Position numbers and translations under genes: made by a program. This document shows, one piece after another, positions 1 through 8,275 of a DNA stretch of 35,128 bases. Origin of the DNA: Hahella sp. HN01 (lineage in GTDB: Bacteria > Pseudomonadota > Gammaproteobacteria > Pseudomonadales > Oleiphilaceae); assembly GCF_018986435.1 (NCBI RefSeq), contig NZ_JAHMIN010000014.1:25142-60269 (forward strand), in the 5' to 3' direction. Each line of letters starts with the position of its first letter. Position 1 is the stretch's first letter. The notes below the pieces were generated by a model. That model made no database searches, had not been told where the DNA came from, and saw only the letters and a list, made by a program, of their open reading frames with translations.

Positions 1-91
1 AAATCCCGCCATAAATAGCAAAAATCCTCTTATATGCTATTACTTTATAGATACATACCAATCTTCGTTCCGATCCGTTCCGGAGTCAATC

Positions 92-1717
92 ATGCAATGG
101 TTATCCAGAAGTTTGTTTAATCAACTGTTAGCTGTCGTCGTGTTAAGTGGACTGCTGACGCTGGCCGCAGGCATTTTCAGCGCCGTCTCCAACGAGCGCC
201 GCATCAGTGAGCTGGAAATGTCCCTGGCCAGAAATGGAGATCTTCTGCAGGAAGCGAATGAGTCCGTCGCGTTGTTTAAAATTCAAGTGCAGGAATGGAA
301 GAACGTACTGCTGCGCGGAGGAAAACCGGACAACCTGAAAAAATACTGGGATCGCTTCGTAGAGATGGAAGCCAAGGTGCAGGAAAAGGTCACCGCCATC
401 CGCCCGCTGCTGCCGGAAGAGTCCATGAAGTCGACGCTGGACCAATTTATCAATCGCCATAAGATTATGGGACAGGCCTATCGCGAGGGTTTGGCGGAGT
501 TCAAACAGGCGAACTTCGATCCGCAGGCTGGCGACAATGCGGTCTCCGGCATCGACAGAGAGCCCACCAAACTATTGCAGGATCTGGCGGACAGTCTCAA
601 GGCGCACGTCACCGAGTCTTACACCCGCGCCCACCACGAATTCAGCAACAGCTTCACTTTCTGGAGCATCGTTCTCGCCGCCGTCACCCTGGCGTCGGCC
701 ATCATTGTGCTATCGCTGATCAATGTGCGTATCGTGCGTCCTACCCGCAACATCATTGATAAGATCAGCAAGCTCAGCCACGGCGAGATGGGGCATGACT
801 TCTCCTCTGACCGCCAGGACGAGCTGGGGCGCCTGTCGAACTCCGCCGCCGAACTGCAGAAGTTTCTTGACGATTTCGCTACCGCCATGGACAAAACAGC
901 GGTAGACCTTGGCGAAAACATCACGATCATTACCCGCGCCGCTGACGACATCGTTAACTGTTCGCAGGACTCCAATGGCCGCACTATTCATGTCGCCACC
1001 GCCATGCAGGAGATGACCGCCGCCTCTCAGCAGGTCGCCCAGAACGCCAGCAACGCAGCGGAAGTGGCCCATGAGACCGATATCGCAGCCAAAGACGGCA
1101 TGGAGGCGATGAAGCGCGCCAACGACGCCATCAAGCGCCTGTCACAGCAGGTGTCGAGCAGCTCGGATACCGTGAAGAAGCTGGCGGAGGACACCAAAAA
1201 TGTGGGCACCGTGTTAAATGTGATTCGCGGCATCGCCGAACAAACCAACCTGCTCGCATTGAACGCCGCCATTGAAGCGGCCCGGGCGGGCGAACAGGGG
1301 CGCGGCTTCGCGGTAGTGGCGGATGAAGTACGCTCCCTGGCGCAGAAAACCCAGAACTCCACCGCGGAAATCGAGTCCATCATCGACAGCGTGCAAAACG
1401 GCGCCAAAAACACAGTGTCTGTGATGGAGGCCAGTAATCGCATCACTGACGAATGCAGCGGCTATTTCGCCAGCGCGTCAGAAAAGCTCTCTTCCATCAG
1501 CGAAGCCATCGCCAAAGTGAACGCCTTGAATACAGAAGTGGCTACCGCGTCCGACGAGCAATTGTCGGTATCTGAGGATATCGCCAAGAATCTGGAGGAA
1601 GTGTCAGAGTTGACTGACGAATCCGCACGTAATGCGACGTCCGCCAAAGATAAAATCGGTCGCCTGAGCCATCTCGCCGATCGCGCGTCAGAACTTTCTT
1701 CTCGTCTGCGCCGCTAG
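92..1717 (+). CDS. Methyl-accepting chemotaxis protein
   Basis: Inner-membrane chemoreceptor that signals to the CheA/CheW array. In the 541 residues I see a first membrane segment at about 9-30, a periplasmic sensor of about 160 residues (31-188) that looks all-helical, a second membrane segment at about 190-212, a HAMP linker at about 213-265 and a long cytoplasmic coiled coil. The signalling tip is at about 381-415, with the family hallmark [19 protein letters not shown] followed by [12 protein letters not shown]. The sensor contains [12 protein letters not shown], which I associate with a group of marine and Pseudomonas receptors; the ligand is unknown. There is no C-terminal CheR/CheB-tethering pentapeptide (it ends SSRLRR). 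The ATG is preceded by GGAG at good spacing. It stands alone; no che genes are nearby. Confidence 0.95.
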   Translation: MQWLSRSLFNQLLAVVVLSGLLTLAAGIFSAVSNERRISELEMSLARNGDLLQEANESVALFKIQVQEWKNVLLRGGKPDNLKKYWDRFVEMEAKVQEKVTAIRPLLPEESMKSTLDQFINRHKIMGQAYREGLAEFKQANFDPQAGDNAVSGIDREPTKLLQDLADSLKAHVTESYTRAHHEFSNSFTFWSIVLAAVTLASAIIVLSLINVRIVRPTRNIIDKISKLSHGEMGHDFSSDRQDELGRLSNSAAELQKFLDDFATAMDKTAVDLGENITIITRAADDIVNCSQDSNGRTIHVATAMQEMTAASQQVAQNASNAAEVAHETDIAAKDGMEAMKRANDAIKRLSQQVSSSSDTVKKLAEDTKNVGTVLNVIRGIAEQTNLLALNAAIEAARAGEQGRGFAVVADEVRSLAQKTQNSTAEIESIIDSVQNGAKNTVSVMEASNRITDECSGYFASASEKLSSISEAIAKVNALNTEVATASDEQLSVSEDIAKNLEEVSELTDESARNATSAKDKIGRLSHLADRASELSSRLRR

Positions 1718-1780
1718 TCCGATCTATCTTGAATTGAATGCATAAACCAGGGAAGGTTTATGGCGTACTTTCTTCAGGGC

Positions 1781-1814
1781 AAAAAAAAACCCTCTTAACA
1801 TAACGCTAAGAGGG
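1781..1814 (-). terminator. Rho-independent terminator of the PEP-CTERM mini-gene
   Basis: On the minus strand, arms CCCTCTTA and TAAGAGGG (1807-1814 and 1790-1797) enclose a 9-base loop and are followed by nine T (the A run at 1781-1789). It lies about 20 bases after the stop codon of the 35-codon gene, so it closes that transcript. Confidence 0.85.
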
Positions 1815-1833
1815 GTATTCACCGCCAATGAAT

Positions 1834-1941
1834 TTAACCGTGTTTCTTGGATTTCATGCCCCGGTAGAGGATGATCGCCAAGAGCGCTATACCATAGAGA
1901 GCCAACGTCGCAGGCTCGGGAACAGTTACTATCGGAGGCAT
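1834..1941 (-). CDS. Stand-alone PEP-CTERM sorting-signal peptide (35 aa)
   Basis: This 35-codon frame is almost entirely a PEP-CTERM signal: VPEPATLALYG at residues 7-17, a hydrophobic stretch to about residue 26, then the basic tail RGMKSKKHG. In known proteins this tripartite signal sits at the C-terminus of an exported protein and is processed by exosortase. Here nothing precedes it except six residues (MPPIVT), and there is no N-terminal signal peptide. The start is well supported: GGGAG lies 8 bases before the ATG, and an in-frame TGA two codons upstream rules out a longer frame. A strong terminator follows and a possible sigma-54 element precedes it. An overlapping frame starting 7 bases upstream gives no recognisable protein. 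It could be a true micro-protein or the remnant of a longer gene; the intact expression signals favour the former. No exosortase gene is in the window. Confidence 0.7.
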   Translation of the reverse strand: MPPIVTVPEPATLALYGIALLAIILYRGMKSKKHG

Positions 1942-1985
1942 ACTTCATTCTCCCAACTGTCGTATAACACTATTGCCCCTTATAC

Positions 1986-2001
1986 TGCACACCCGAGGCC
2001 A
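1986..2001 (-). promoter_or_regulatory. Possible sigma-54 (-24/-12) promoter for the PEP-CTERM mini-gene
   Basis: Read on the minus strand, TGGCCTCGGGTGTGCA has the invariant GG-N10-GC spacing and keeps the outer bases TGGC and TGCA of the RpoN consensus, but the inner bases differ. Transcription would begin near 1975, giving a leader of about 35 bases before the ATG at 1941. PEP-CTERM genes in other proteobacteria are known to be RpoN/PrsR-controlled, which makes the match more than casual, but one degenerate motif is weak evidence. Confidence 0.35.
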
Positions 2002-2279
2002 TAAAATAAAAATACATTAAATATCAAAAACTTATTTAGACAAAAAAGAAAGGTGAACTACGTCACATGAGAATTTCGAGAAAAAAAGTCGCGGATGAGC
2101 CATTAACTGTAAAAATTGCTGACTAGAGATAGCCGATTGGTCAGCTTTAAATCACTTTTCCACTTGAATTTGTCTTCTCCCCCTCCTCTGCGCCAGACAA
2201 CAGCGTAAGCCTATCGGCCTAGCCCCATAGACAAAGCCAGCTTGTTGACAGCCTTTTGTCCTATGCCCGAAATACGCGT

Positions 2280-2305
2280 AAAAAAAATGGACGCTTGGCG
2301 TCCAC
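2280..2305 (-). terminator. Rho-independent terminator of the M23 peptidase gene
   Basis: Arms TGGACGC and GCGTCCA (2288-2294 and 2298-2304) with a three-base loop, followed on the minus strand by a T run (A run 2280-2287). It lies about 55 bases after the stop codon of the peptidase. Confidence 0.75.
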
Positions 2306-2358
2306 TCTCAGGTTGTATCTATGTCGGGACGTCATTTATCTCGACAGGGCTTAGGCCT

Positions 2359-3252
2359 CTACCAGCCAACCATGCGAGTCCTCTCCCTAATGGGATAGTC
2401 ATTTCCCGCAGAGTCCTGCATGTGAAAGCGTAGCGACTGCAGATCCAGTCCGACATTTCTGCGCACGACAAAATGCAAATGCGGCCCAGTGGAAAAGCCA
2501 GTGCTGCCGGAACGCGCCAGCGCCTGACCGCGCTCCACCCGGTCACCGGGACGCACCTGTAAACTCCCCTGTAAAATATGCGCATACATGCCTGTAGTGC
2601 CGTCGTCATGCAGAATCATGACGAAGTTGGCTTTATCCAGGAAATAGGCGAATGCCGCGCTGCCAATGCTGTAATTCTCCTCCACCGCCATCACCACACC
2701 GCCCCGGGCGGCGTGAATATAGCTGCCGACCGGCATGGCGATATCCACGGCATAGGTGTTGGGTTCTTCAGTATGCGAAAACTGACCGTTAAAGCCCTGG
2801 GAAATGACGTAGGACTCCCCCCCTGCGAACGGCGGCGAGTATACCGCGTTGTAATCAGGTTTGGCCTCAGGATCGCCAGGGATGTAGTAATACTGGTAGT
2901 CCACCTGGCCCTGAATCTTGAAATAGCGGGTGGCCTCAGCCTCCACTAGGATACTGTCCCGCTTATATTCCCCCTTGTCCCGCACCTGCAACAAAAACTG
3001 CACAGGACCTCGCCACGGATTCGTAGCCGTCAGAATCGTGACGTTATCCTCTACTTTGGAAGTGATGGCGGGCTTGTCCTGGGAGTCGCGGGAAGAGGTC
3101 AGTTTCACCTGTTCATGCTTACCTTGTTGCGGCGCCTTATCGGTGAAATGCCAGCGACCGCTGGCGTCCTGATACTTATAGACGGTCTGCGCCGCACTGG
3201 AAAAAGCGCACAGACAGGCTGCCGCCAGGGAAAAGTAACGAAGGAATTTCAA
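2359..3252 (-). CDS. Secreted M23-family metallopeptidase with DUF4124 domain
   Basis: Predicted zinc endopeptidase of the LytM/M23 fold, acting in the periplasm on peptidoglycan cross-links or as a regulator of amidases. The 297 residues begin with a clear signal peptide (hydrophobic, ending near ASSAAQT at about 22). A DUF4124 module follows (YKYQDASGRWHFTDKAP), then a linker of about 100 residues, then the M23 domain from about 160. Its metal ligands are visible: the His of FSHTEEPN with the Asp of YAVDIAMPVGS, and the two His of GPHLHFVV. A complete His-Asp-His set suggests an active enzyme. It is transcribed alone, with its own terminator; the bare DUF4124 module recurs in the gene at 33690-34334. 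Confidence 0.88.
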   Translation of the reverse strand: MKFLRYFSLAAACLCAFSSAAQTVYKYQDASGRWHFTDKAPQQGKHEQVKLTSSRDSQDKPAITSKVEDNVTILTATNPWRGPVQFLLQVRDKGEYKRDSILVEAEATRYFKIQGQVDYQYYYIPGDPEAKPDYNAVYSPPFAGGESYVISQGFNGQFSHTEEPNTYAVDIAMPVGSYIHAARGGVVMAVEENYSIGSAAFAYFLDKANFVMILHDDGTTGMYAHILQGSLQVRPGDRVERGQALARSGSTGFSTGPHLHFVVRRNVGLDLQSLRFHMQDSAGNDYPIRERTRMVGW

Positions 3253-3455
3253 AGGCGCGGGACTCCGGGTAGATAACTGCTTCTGAACGCATGACAGCTT
3301 GAGCTGAACATCCTTAGGAAATATACCAATCCTGGGCTTTTCCGTCCTCTACCTTGTTCACTTTCGTGCTAAGCTCATTGAAGACGGCGCCGCTTTGCGC
3401 CCGTTATTCAGCGGGAGTTCGGGAACCGTCATTTTTTGTTAAATCAGGACCTTCG

Positions 3456-4247
3456 ATGTTTCAGGATATCAGTTCATTGCTTATCCGGGCGCTTTATATT
3501 GGCGACCAGATAGATGTTCGACAGTTGGAAAAAGTAAAAGCCTGCGCCCGTAATCCACTTACACTGATGGTGGAGCAGGAAGCCGCCTACGTGACTATCT
3601 TCCGCTACGGCGTAGTGGTGATGTTCAACGTCAAACCCCAGGACGAGGCGGCGCTGATGCGGGAAATCATGCTGCACACCAAACGCCCGCTGGACAAACC
3701 CGTGGTGGAAGAATCAGAACTCTCCATCACCACCACGCCGTCCGACACCGTAGCCGACAATATCATCAGCGTGTTCGCGCCCACCGTGGAGAAGCTACAG
3801 ATCATCGCCGACGCGATGGCGAAATCCGTAATCCTGGAATTCTATGAGCTGGAGGAGAGCCGCAACCTGGAGCGCATCAGTCCCCTTGCGGAATTCCTGC
3901 ACTCTCAGGGCCGCACCGGCGCCAAGACGCAGGAACTACTTAAGCAAATCGGTAAGGTGCTGCTGAATCAGCAGATCATGGTGGGCCGCGTCGAAGTGGG
4001 CGAGAAGCCGGACCTGCTGTGGGATTTTCCAGAGCTGGAGCGCTTCTACCTGCGTCTGTCCGATGAGTTTGAAATACGGGAGCGGGACAAGGCGCTTGAG
4101 CGCAAGATGGAAATCATTTCCCGCACCTCGCAAACCGTACTCGACATCATTACCGCCAAACGCAGTCTGCGGGTGGAGTGGTATATCGTCATTCTGATCG
4201 TGTTTGAGATACTGCTGACGCTCTACGAGCTGTTCTTCACTCACTGA
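3456..4247 (+). CDS. RMD1/DUF155 family membrane protein
   Basis: 263-residue member of the RMD1/YagE (DUF155) family, whose eukaryotic relatives (Rmd1, RMND1) are mitochondrial inner-membrane proteins linked to organelle translation and organisation. The bacterial role is not established. The long soluble part carries the family signature around FRYGVVVMFNV, charged helices follow at about 200-235, and one C-terminal membrane segment is visible (WYIVILIVFEILLTLYELFF). That gives a tail-anchored topology with most of the protein in the cytoplasm. I place the start at ATG 3456, preceded by AGGA six bases upstream, not at the upstream TTG (3354), whose extra 34 residues look unlike the family. 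Single gene with its own terminator. Confidence 0.82.
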   Translation: MFQDISSLLIRALYIGDQIDVRQLEKVKACARNPLTLMVEQEAAYVTIFRYGVVVMFNVKPQDEAALMREIMLHTKRPLDKPVVEESELSITTTPSDTVADNIISVFAPTVEKLQIIADAMAKSVILEFYELEESRNLERISPLAEFLHSQGRTGAKTQELLKQIGKVLLNQQIMVGRVEVGEKPDLLWDFPELERFYLRLSDEFEIRERDKALERKMEIISRTSQTVLDIITAKRSLRVEWYIVILIVFEILLTLYELFFTH

Positions 4248-4259
4248 TTCAATCGAACG

Positions 4260-4284
4260 CGGGGCCTCTTTTGGCCCCGTTTTT
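4260..4284 (+). terminator. Rho-independent terminator of the RMD1-family gene
   Basis: GGGGCC (4261-4266), a six-base loop, GGCCCC (4273-4278), then GTTTTT. It directly follows the stop codon at 4247 and abuts the end of the convergent egtD. Confidence 0.8.
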
Positions 4285-5264
4285 CAATCCGTCATTCTGA
4301 CGCCGCCTTCATACTGCAGCAGATGCATGCTGTACATGTCATCCTCCGCCAGCCATACCCGGCGCGACTGCCAACCCGCCGACGCCGCCAGATCCTGGAA
4401 CCGCTCCACCGTGTACTTGTGAGAGTTTTCCGTATGGATGGTTTCGTCTTTCGACAGATGGAAGTACTTGCCGCCCACCGCGATGAATTGGTCGCACAGG
4501 CTGCGTAAATGCATCTCTATGCGACTCTTCGTTTCATTGAAGCGGGCTTCATGGGCGAACTGCTCCAGCGTCAGCTCAGCTCCCAGCTCCTGCTGCATGC
4601 GGCGCAACAGATTGAGATTAAACTCTCGCGTCACGCCACTGGCGTCATCGTAGGCGCGCAGCAGAATGCGGCGGTCTTTCAGGGTGTCCACGCCAACCAG
4701 CAGATACCCGCCTTCCCCCAGCGTACGCCCGACCCGGTAGAGAAAACGTCTTGCGTCCTTCGCCTCCAGATTGCCGATCGTGGAGCCGGGGAAGAAGCCC
4801 ATGCGAGGCCCAGTAGTGTCCGGCAGCGGTTGCGCTTCCATGAAGTCGCCCACGACCGGCGTCACCGTTAAAGCAGGATAACGCTGGCTCAGGTTTTTAA
4901 CGCTATCCAACAGAAAGGTTTCTGAAACATCAATGGCGACGAATCCATCGACCTGGGGATGCGCATCCAGTAGTCGCTGCACCTTTTCGCAGTTTCCACA
5001 ACCAAACTCCACGATCTGTCCGATATGCGGGAGTCTCTGCGCCATTTCCCGGGCCACGTAATCGATCATGCCCATTTCCGTACGAGTCAGATAATACTCG
5101 TCCACGTCACATATCTGCTCGAACAGCTCCGAACCGCGCTGGTCATAAAAGTATTTACACGGCAGCGTTTTCGGCCAGCCGGACAGGCCCTGCACCACGT
5201 CCGCTAAAAACGCCTCATCAATAACTTCGTGTTCACATAGATCCTTAATGACTGGTTCAATCAT
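4284..5264 (-). CDS. egtD: L-histidine N-alpha-methyltransferase (EgtD)
   Basis: First enzyme of ergothioneine synthesis: three S-adenosylmethionine-dependent methylations of histidine to hercynine in the cytosol. The 326 residues match the family length. Visible features are the family N-terminal signature around CKYFYDQRGSELFEQIC (about 37-53), the Tyr-rich DEYYLTRTEMG, the SAM motif IVEFGCGNCEKV (about 83-94) and FFPGSTIGNLE, the EgtD-type substrate-pocket region. The start overlaps the end of egtB by 8 bases, so the two are translationally coupled as one operon transcribed from upstream of egtB. Confidence 0.93.
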   Translation of the reverse strand: MIEPVIKDLCEHEVIDEAFLADVVQGLSGWPKTLPCKYFYDQRGSELFEQICDVDEYYLTRTEMGMIDYVAREMAQRLPHIGQIVEFGCGNCEKVQRLLDAHPQVDGFVAIDVSETFLLDSVKNLSQRYPALTVTPVVGDFMEAQPLPDTTGPRMGFFPGSTIGNLEAKDARRFLYRVGRTLGEGGYLLVGVDTLKDRRILLRAYDDASGVTREFNLNLLRRMQQELGAELTLEQFAHEARFNETKSRIEMHLRSLCDQFIAVGGKYFHLSKDETIHTENSHKYTVERFQDLAASAGWQSRRVWLAEDDMYSMHLLQYEGGVRMTD

Positions 5265-6552
5265 CTCGCGCCAACCTCACTCCTGTCGCCTGCCAACGTT
5301 GATGGGGATAAAAGAAATTGCGATAGCTGGCCCGCAACAACCGCCGCGGAGAGGTAAAAGCGCCCCCGCGCAACACAAACTGACCACACATGAACTTGCC
5401 GTTATATTCTCCCAGGGCTCCCTCCAACGGCTTGAAGCCTGGGTAAGAGGAATAGGCGCTCTGTGTCCATTCCCATACGTTGCCGAACATATCCGCCAGC
5501 GCCTGCCCCTGCTGAGGCCGGCTGACAGAGGGGGTCCAGCGCCCCTGTTCCATAAAGCGACCAGGCGCCACGCCGCCTGAGTCCCCGTCTTTGGCTATGC
5601 CCGCCAGGTAGCTGCGAGCGGCGATTTCCCATTCGGCTTCACTGGGTAAACGCGCCTGAGCCCAGCGGGCGTAGGCGTCCGCCTCGAAATAGTTCACATG
5701 GCACACGGGCTCGTCAGGATTGAGAGGCGTCAGACCGTGAGGAGTGAATCGCAGCCAGCCGCCGTCACGTTTGATCCAGTACAAGGGAGCACGCCAGTCT
5801 TCCTGCAACCGCGCCGCCCAACCGTCGGAAAGCCAAAGTTGTGGGTCTTCATAGCCGCCGGCGTCCATAAACGCCAGCCATTCGCCATTGGTCACAGGCC
5901 GGGAAGCGAGACGAAAGGGCTCCTGAAACACCTTGTGACGGGGACCTTCGCAGTCGTAGCTGAAGCCTTTGCTGAGCGCGCCGATTTCAAATAAACCGCC
6001 GTCGCTGTCGAACCATTCCAGAGGGGCGGCGGACTTGGATTCTGTATAAGGAGGAAGCGGCGGCTTCCAGGCGGGATAGGCGGGGTTGAAGCTGAGAGCA
6101 TGCAGCATATCGGTGATCATGAGTTCCTGATGCTGCATTTCGTGATGCAACCCCAGTTCCACTCGCTGCAGTAATTGCGGGTCCGGGTCAGGCTTACTCA
6201 ACAGAGCGAGGATATGGCGATCGACATGCTCGCGGTACGCCAGCGCCTCTTCCAAAGAAGGCCGGCTCAGCATGCCTCGTCGCGCCCGGGGATGCCTCTC
6301 CCCCAATGCTTCATAATAGGAATTGAAGTAATAGCGAAAGCCATCGTTCATGCGCTCATAACCGCTCATGAACGGGGCGAGAATCAGTTCTTCGAAAAAC
6401 CAGCTTGTGTGGGCGAGATGCCACTTGATAGGGCTGGCGTCGTTCATGGACTGCAGCAGCATGTCCTCAACGCTTAATCCCTGGATCAGCTCATGGGAGG
6501 CGCCTCTGACGGCCGAAAAAAATTCGGCCAGAGTCTCCTTCGTCACCGCCAT
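5257..6552 (-). CDS. egtB: Hercynine oxygenase / sulfoxide synthase (EgtB)
   Basis: Non-haem iron enzyme that joins hercynine to a thiol (cysteine or gamma-glutamylcysteine) with oxygen, giving the sulfoxide precursor of ergothioneine. The 431 residues contain an N-terminal DinB_2 domain with the iron-binding HX3HXE motif (HEMQHQE, H137, H141, E143) and the third His in WHLAH (H48). A C-terminal formylglycine-generating-enzyme-like domain shows FGNVWEWTQSAY and LRGGAFTSPRRLLRASYRNFF. AAGGA precedes the ATG by 9 bases. First gene of the pair with egtD. No egtA, egtC or egtE lies nearby. Lack of a local egtA suggests cysteine as thiol donor, which is an inference. Confidence 0.93.
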   Translation of the reverse strand: MAVTKETLAEFFSAVRGASHELIQGLSVEDMLLQSMNDASPIKWHLAHTSWFFEELILAPFMSGYERMNDGFRYYFNSYYEALGERHPRARRGMLSRPSLEEALAYREHVDRHILALLSKPDPDPQLLQRVELGLHHEMQHQELMITDMLHALSFNPAYPAWKPPLPPYTESKSAAPLEWFDSDGGLFEIGALSKGFSYDCEGPRHKVFQEPFRLASRPVTNGEWLAFMDAGGYEDPQLWLSDGWAARLQEDWRAPLYWIKRDGGWLRFTPHGLTPLNPDEPVCHVNYFEADAYARWAQARLPSEAEWEIAARSYLAGIAKDGDSGGVAPGRFMEQGRWTPSVSRPQQGQALADMFGNVWEWTQSAYSSYPGFKPLEGALGEYNGKFMCGQFVLRGGAFTSPRRLLRASYRNFFYPHQRWQATGVRLARDD

Positions 6553-6972
6553 AGGTTCTATTCCTTGTTCTTGATGGGGTTTGACGTAGGCTGCCCGAAC
6601 GGCGGATCAGAAGACGGCTGGCGCCGCCCGGTTCACAGCGGAAGTTCGGGTACTGCGAGCTCTCACATCACCATAGCAGACAAATTTCACAAATGCCTGA
6701 TCAATTAATGCTCTCCCGTACGGCGGCTGAATGACCCGCCAAAGCCCATGGGGCCGGGCTTACAGACTCTGACGCCTTTAAATTTCAATGCGTCCAGAAG
6801 GAAGCAAAGCGTTCCCTCTACTGACCCTGATCACGCGTTTATACTCGCGAAATCTGACTGACAGGCTTTTTTATAGCCAATCAGTCTAATAATAGATCAA
6901 AAAACAACCTAAGCTTAAAATAGGTTCTTATGGCCATCCCCTCGTAGTCCAAGCAGTAAGAGGTAGCAGGCT
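6553..6972. other. Divergent intergenic region, no gene seen
   Basis: 420 bases between egtB (leftward) and the DUF6316 gene (rightward). It must hold both promoters. The part from about 6840 to 6930 is AT-rich and contains an inverted repeat AACCTA-N9-TAGGTT (6906-6926), possibly an operator or leader hairpin for the rightward gene. I find no convincing coding frame or RNA gene and no clear -35/-10 pair at proper spacing. Confidence 0.4.
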
Positions 6973-7167
6973 ATGAAAGTACGCGCAGGCGAATCTGATC
7001 GCTCCTGGTTCCGTAGTGAGCGATTCATCCATACTTCCGACGGGTGGTATTTCATGACCCGGGAAAACACCCAGGAAGGCCCATACCAATCCATCACCGA
7101 AGCTGAAAACGAACTGGCCATGTATATCCGCATGACGATTCAGGCAGACCAGTTCTCCAACGCCTGA
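6973..7167 (+). CDS. Small DUF6316-like protein (64 aa)
   Basis: A 64-residue acidic-to-neutral soluble protein without membrane segment or signal peptide. Its layout (N-terminal RAGE, then RSERFI, GWYFMTRENTQEGPY, then a short helix ending AMYIRMT) resembles the small DUF6316 proteins found in Pseudomonas and marine gammaproteobacteria; function unknown. The compact aromatic core suggests a small beta sheet packed on one helix. AAGAGG lies about 10 bases before the ATG. Stands alone between egtB and the DUF2489 gene. Confidence 0.7.
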   Translation: MKVRAGESDRSWFRSERFIHTSDGWYFMTRENTQEGPYQSITEAENELAMYIRMTIQADQFSNA

Positions 7168-7348
7168 GCCAGCTTCCGGGCGACTTTCCCCTCAATCCTG
7201 CCGCGCCAGTGTGACAGAATCATGTCCCCGGCCCGGGCATTGCGGCGCGGGTATCATTTTGCCGCCGGATCGCCAATAATCTGCACCATGATCATGTCGG
7301 CGCGAGGCCGGCGTCCGCGCGAATTGAATACCTACCGGAAATGCCCCA

Positions 7349-7804
7349 ATGCCTGCTTACTTACAATGGATTCTTATTTTGGTCGGTTTGGCCGTCTGTC
7401 TGTTTCTGGGATTTTTTATCCGTCGCCAACTCCGCACTTTGCAAGAACACCGCCGACTGGAGGCGGAGCAGCAAAGCCGCACAGAAGCGAATCGCGCCCA
7501 CGCCATTGAAAGCATCACGGTGCTTGCCCGCTGTATCCTGTCTGACCAGGTAGAATTGTCCGAGGGCAGCATTCGCATCAAAGTGTTGCTCGACGCCGTC
7601 GACCCCAGCCTGCATGAGCGGGAGCCCTACGCCATCTTCAGTAAGATCTACAAAGAAACTGAGCACATGCCTACACATGGCGCCCGCAAGGAAGTGGACA
7701 AGCGCTTTCTATTCAAGCTGGACAAGCAACGCTGGGACCTGGAGGAAAAATATCGGGAGCAGATTATTGATGCTTCCAAGGCGATTCTGGAGCATTCATT
7801 CTAA
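7349..7804 (+). CDS. DUF2489 family membrane-anchored protein
   Basis: 151 residues with one N-terminal membrane segment (about 5-25, ILILVGLAVCLFLGFF) and then a charged helical cytoplasmic part. The body IESITVLARCILSDQVELSEG and the downstream DP-rich stretch match DUF2489 proteins common in Pseudomonas and relatives; no function is known. Several longer or shifted frames overlap this one, but only this frame has the anchor and the family pattern. It probably ends without a U-tract terminator: the hairpin downstream has its T run on the opposite strand. Confidence 0.78.
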   Translation: MPAYLQWILILVGLAVCLFLGFFIRRQLRTLQEHRRLEAEQQSRTEANRAHAIESITVLARCILSDQVELSEGSIRIKVLLDAVDPSLHEREPYAIFSKIYKETEHMPTHGARKEVDKRFLFKLDKQRWDLEEKYREQIIDASKAILEHSF

Positions 7805-7819
7805 GGACTGGCGTCCGTC

Positions 7820-7843
7820 AATAAAGGCCCCGCAGAACGGGGC
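7820..7843 (-). terminator. Terminator-like hairpin after the 83-residue gene
   Basis: GCCCCG (7827-7832), a five-base loop, CGGGGC (7838-7843). On the minus strand it is followed by CTTTATT, an imperfect T run, and lies about 35 bases past the stop codon at 7879. Confidence 0.55.
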
Positions 7844-7878
7844 AAAAGGACTAAAGTCTCTGGGGTTTACACAAAAAA

Positions 7879-8130
7879 TCAATTCCAGAGCTTCGGAGGA
7901 ACCACTCCTCGGGACACAAGTTCTTTGATCAGTTCCGGCTCCAGTTCATGTGCGAACTTCCGGAAATATTTCTGGATGATGATGTCAGACGATTGCGATG
8001 ACTTGGTTATAAGCTCCATGCGCGAACTTTCTTCGGAAAGCCGGTAACGTTCGCCGAATCGACGGCGGAACTGATACTCCAACTGCTGCAAGTGATAAAT
8101 GCTGGCTTGATTGAAAATAAGCGCGCCCAT
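7879..8130 (-). CDS. Hypothetical protein (83 aa)
   Basis: I do not recognise this family. The 83 residues are soluble, probably mostly helical, with an N-terminal part rich in aromatic and basic residues (YHLQQLEYQFRRRFGERYRL), a Ser-rich middle and a C-terminal helix ending RGVVPPKLWN. There is no signal peptide, membrane segment or cysteine. It is likely a real gene: a near-perfect ribosome site AGGAGGG lies six bases before the ATG, and a hairpin follows the stop. Upstream, at about 150 bases, lies the perfect TGTGA-N6-TCACA palindrome with a TATAGT box between, suggesting control by a CRP/Vfr-type regulator. Confidence 0.65.
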   Translation of the reverse strand: MGALIFNQASIYHLQQLEYQFRRRFGERYRLSEESSRMELITKSSQSSDIIIQKYFRKFAHELEPELIKELVSRGVVPPKLWN

Positions 8131-8275
8131 GACAGCCCTCCTGTCGGTAAAGTTTGTTAAGCGCCTTCGGTGATGATTATGTCCGTCTGCAGGCCTTATA
8201 TGGCAGGCGTTGCGAGTGGATCGGTTGGTTGATGGTTCTTAAAGAGCTTACAACTTAACTATAGACACAGTTTTG

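Noticed and set aside
1724-1948. 74-codon frame covering the PEP-CTERM region in another phase
   Set aside because: Its composition (Cys/Ser/His rich, no domain) is that of a shadow frame. The PEP-CTERM frame starting 7 bases later has the better ribosome spacing and a recognisable signal.
2067-2126. 19-codon frame with a weak upstream AAGGTG
   Set aside because: Too short, spacing to the ribosome-like site too long, and no similarity to anything. Treated as noncoding.
3354-3455. N-terminal extension of the RMD1-family gene from TTG 3354
   Set aside because: Thirty-four extra residues with no family resemblance; ATG 3456 has a good ribosome site and gives the usual length.
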